Assembly: GCA_016177615.1 (NCBI GenBank)
Contig: JACOUX010000002.1
Coordinates: 1 to 40,049 of the forward strand
From: Candidatus Woesearchaeota archaeon
GTDB taxonomy: Archaea > Nanobdellota > Nanobdellia > Woesearchaeales > GW2011-AR4
DNA length: 40,049 nucleotides
Direction of reading: 5' to 3'
Part shown: piece by piece, positions 37,483-40,049 of the stretch
How positions within the stretch are numbered: the stretch's first letter is position 1
Layout: the number at the start of each line of letters is the position of its first letter
Translations under genes and position numbers: made by a program
The notes under the pieces: model-generated
Database searches by the model: none
Told to the model about the DNA's origin: nothing
Seen by the model: only the letters and a program-made list of their open reading frames with translations

Positions 37483-37741
37483 TTTATGTCACTGAATTTA
37501 TATTGCAGAAAGAATAAAGATAGATTTGGAGCCAAAGGATTTATTGACAAAATTTCAAGAGAGTTCCAATTATCTTTTATACGGTTTTGATATCGATGTC
37601 TTGGCAGAATATTCAAAATATACAAATATTAGGGATATCCATGACAGAATAATAATTGCAACATCCAGCATCTTAATGACTAAGCTGATAACTAAAGATG
37701 AAGGCATAATAAATTCTGGTTACGCTACTAAAGTCTGGTAA
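37479..37741 (+). pseudogene. Truncated, frameshifted VapC/PIN-domain toxin remnant
   Basis: MIYVTEFILQKE* (37479 on), then another frame IKIDLEPKDLLTKFQESSNYLLYGFDIDVLAEYSKYTNIRDIHDRIIIATSSILMTKLITKDEGI, a PIN C-terminal half; the N-terminal acidic-residue region is missing. Confidence 0.75.
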
Positions 37742-37755
37742 ACTACGACAAAAAA

Positions 37756-37956
37756 ATGAAATGCCCCAAATGCGGTTCAAAAGATATAAAGCCGGCAAAT
37801 TATTTAGGCATTAAAGTAATCAAATGCAGCAACTGCGGCTTTGATGAAAGCTCTGCTTATGAGGTTTATCCGGAGCAGAAGGCTAGCCAGAAGGCAAAGG
37901 GAAGATATTCAGTTTATAAGGTGGGAGGAAGCAGAAGGACGAGGAAAAATAGATAA
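37756..37956 (+). CDS. Zinc-ribbon protein
   Basis: MKCPKCGSKDIKPANYLGIKVIKCSNCGFDES; basic C-terminus. Confidence 0.75.
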   Translation: MKCPKCGSKDIKPANYLGIKVIKCSNCGFDESSAYEVYPEQKASQKAKGRYSVYKVGGSRRTRKNR

Positions 37957-37986
37957 TTATTTAAAATATTAAAAAAATGAGCGCTT

Positions 37987-38046
37987 ATGCGCAAAAGAGG
38001 CCAGCTGACTTCTGAAACATTAGCATACATACTAACTATTATATAA
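37987..38046 (+). pseudogene. Truncated class III signal-peptide protein remnant
   Basis: MRKRGQLTSETLAYILTII* matches the N-terminal leader style of pilin-like proteins but stops after 19 aa. Confidence 0.35.
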
Positions 38047-38089
38047 GAATGCAGTAGCTTGCTATTATGATAATGGATAGGGAAAATAA

Positions 38090-38917
38090 ATGGAACTTAA
38101 ATCTTTAATTGGCAAATTTACAATTTACCAGTACATGTCAGCATTCTTGCTAATCTTACTTTTTGCAAGCGCATTCTTTTATGGCTTTGGAGTAAGCTCG
38201 TTAATTCCTGTATTAATCACAGTTATAACAGCAGCATTGCTTGATTCATTAATTAATTATTACAAATCTAAAACTTTGGAGTTTCCATACTCAGCATTCA
38301 TTTCAGGATTGTTTATAGGCGGCTTATTGACCCAGGGGCTTCAGTGGTATGTGTATGTTTCTGCTGGAGCAATTGCAGTCCTATCAAAACATTTAATTAT
38401 AGTTCATGGAAGGCACATATTTAATCCAGCAAATTTTGGAGTATTTGCAGTTTTTCTTTTGTTTAATGCCTCCAATACATGGTGGACCTCATCTCCTTTT
38501 ATTTTAGTGCTGATATTTGGAATCTTTATATTGTGGAGGATGAGAAGATTTGATTTGACAATTTCATTTCTTGCAGCATACTACATCATTCATGCCATTA
38601 TTGAGCCGCAGATAATGATGGGAATGCCGATGATGCAAATGCCAATGATGATGAATAATTTTTATTTGTCATTCATAAGCCAAAGCACTATCTTCTTTTT
38701 CGCGATGTTCATGCTGATAGAGCCGAAAACGCATCCTGCCTCGAGAAGAGCAAGAATATTTTATGGAATCCTGGCTGCAGCAATGATTATAGGCGTTGAA
38801 TTAAAGAATCCTGCATTCGGACTGCCGTTTGTGCTTCTAATAGCAAACATGCTTGTGCCGGTGTTGAACAGGATTGATGTGGAGGTTAGGAAGAGGAGTG
38901 ATATTAAGCAGGGATAA
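38090..38917 (+). CDS. RnfD/NqrB-like membrane protein
   Basis: SKHLIIVHGRHIFNPANFGVFAV and MFMLIEPKTHPASRRAR are RnfD/NqrB-type motifs; multiple TM helices; Met-rich loop MMGMPMMQMPMMMN. Confidence 0.7.
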   Translation: MELKSLIGKFTIYQYMSAFLLILLFASAFFYGFGVSSLIPVLITVITAALLDSLINYYKSKTLEFPYSAFISGLFIGGLLTQGLQWYVYVSAGAIAVLSKHLIIVHGRHIFNPANFGVFAVFLLFNASNTWWTSSPFILVLIFGIFILWRMRRFDLTISFLAAYYIIHAIIEPQIMMGMPMMQMPMMMNNFYLSFISQSTIFFFAMFMLIEPKTHPASRRARIFYGILAAAMIIGVELKNPAFGLPFVLLIANMLVPVLNRIDVEVRKRSDIKQG

Positions 38918-38960
38918 ATATTCAAACTCAATTTGAGCAACAATGCATCCATCTGCCTTG

Positions 38961-40049
38961 TCAGCTTTTGAGCAGCCAGCTCCAAAATGAAACAAATTCA
39001 ATTTTTCTGCCGTCAAATTCCCTAGTTTTTTTATCTCCTAGATACAAAAGAAGAGATTTCTTTATTTTATACTTATTCATAAATAATTTTAATGTGCTCA
39101 AATCCCTGTCTTCAACCTTTTCCCTATTTTTAACTTCAATAGGCAGAATGTTCCTGCCTTCAATTTTTATGAAGTCTATCTCCTTTTCCAAGTTCCTCCA
39201 GTAATGCTTCCCGTCCATGGAGCTTAAGACGAAAGACTCTAAAATTTTATCATTATTTTCCCCATAGCAATATGCAAGATTCCACCAGTAAGGATAAGCT
39301 CTCTGCAACTTTCTGCTCGTTGACAAAGTACTTGGCCTGAAATTCTTAACAATTCTTATTAGATAGCAAAATTCAAGATAGAAAATGTGCTTGTAGAGGG
39401 TATTCTTGCTTATCCTTAGGTTCTTTGATAGATTATCATAATCAAGATAGAACCCTGGCTCTTTGTAAAACAATTCTATGAGACTATACAATAATTCTTT
39501 GTTAATATTGCGAAATCTTTCTGGAAGGTCTGATTTGATTATCTTGTCTATAATTGTTGTTTTAAGATAATCCTTGATGACTAATTCATTATCCCAGTTT
39601 ACCGTCTCCGGGAAGCTTTTTAATAAGTAGGAAAAAAATTCTTTTTTTATTTCCCTTAAGTACAATTCATGATTCTTAGCCATTTTCTGCTTTCCAGATA
39701 ATTCTAAAAATTCTTTAAAGCTTAAGGGATTAATGTTAATTAGGAAATACCTTCCAGCAAGATTTTTTATAGCTTCTTCTTCAAGATTGATGCTGCTGGA
39801 TGACGAAATGCAAAATTTTATGTTTGGGCTTGAATCATAAATTAATTTCAGCTCGCCAGCCCATTTTTTAAATTTTGTTATCTCATCAAAAAAAACAAAA
39901 ATTTTTTCTTTTTTGTAATCTACTCCCGTTAATTCTTTGTAATTTTCAAAAAGGTCTACCAAATCATCAATTTCCTTGTCAAAACTAAAATAAAAGATTC
40001 TTTTGGCATTAGTTCCGCTAAGCAGGTCTTTTATCGTCTGGTATATAAG
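38961..40049 (-). CDS. AAA ATPase (DUF4143-type), truncated at window edge
   Basis: The frame stays open from the track start (39962) to the window end (LIYQTIKDLLSGTNAKRIFYFSFDKEIDDLVDLF...). Walker B-like IFVFFDEI; CISSSSS; LNPLSFKEF-like; C-terminal IDFIKIEGRNILPIEVKN nuclease-like segment. Confidence 0.8.
   Translation of the reverse strand, partial: LIYQTIKDLLSGTNAKRIFYFSFDKEIDDLVDLFENYKELTGVDYKKEKIFVFFDEITKFKKWAGELKLIYDSSPNIKFCISSSSSINLEEEAIKNLAGRYFLININPLSFKEFLELSGKQKMAKNHELYLREIKKEFFSYLLKSFPETVNWDNELVIKDYLKTTIIDKIIKSDLPERFRNINKELLYSLIELFYKEPGFYLDYDNLSKNLRISKNTLYKHIFYLEFCYLIRIVKNFRPSTLSTSRKLQRAYPYWWNLAYCYGENNDKILESFVLSSMDGKHYWRNLEKEIDFIKIEGRNILPIEVKNREKVEDRDLSTLKLFMNKYKIKKSLLLYLGDKKTREFDGRKIEFVSFWSWLLKS

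Noticed and set aside
1-40049. CRISPR array or rRNA genes
   Set aside because: No regularly spaced direct repeats with variable spacers and no rRNA-like conserved segments seen.

Overview
The window looks like DPANN-type archaeal DNA (Woesearchaeota-like gene content, short intergenic gaps, TATA-like promoters). From left to right it contains: (a) a conserved hypothetical protein open at the left edge and a divergent nucleotidyltransferase-like protein; (b) an AT-rich accessory island (~2.0-4.6 kb) with an unlisted AbrB-like ORF, a Trypco2-like protein, a zinc-ribbon DDE transposase and small membrane proteins; (c) a 753-aa TIM-barrel (AP endonuclease/xylose isomerase-like) protein, NrdR, a P-loop nucleotide kinase, dCMP deaminase and L-lactate dehydrogenase; (d) an E1-like ThiF/MoeB enzyme and a PAP2 phosphatase; (e) a SUF Fe-S cluster locus (HTH regulator, SufB, SufD, SufS, SufU, SufC, A-type carrier) interrupted by small ORFs and by a tRNA-Leu(CAA) with an apparent T-loop insertion; (f) a very large surface-protein gene (~14.6 kb, minus strand) split into 3663-aa and 1235-aa ORFs by an exact 23-bp tandem duplication, with a co-translated membrane partner; (g) a SAMP/ThiS-like protein, a TtuA-like tRNA thiolase and a ferredoxin; (h) a degraded vapBC pair, an RnfD/NqrB-like membrane protein and an AAA ATPase cut by the right edge. 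The strongest leads are: a near-perfect operator TTAACAATYGTTAAG shared by the SUF-locus regulator and the ferredoxin; a two-copy ~80-nt element with fixed spacing upstream of dCMP deaminase and SufD; the tRNA-Leu T-loop insertion with an adjacent tRNA-like relic and a duplicated sufU 3' end; and the 23-bp frameshifting duplication in the giant gene.
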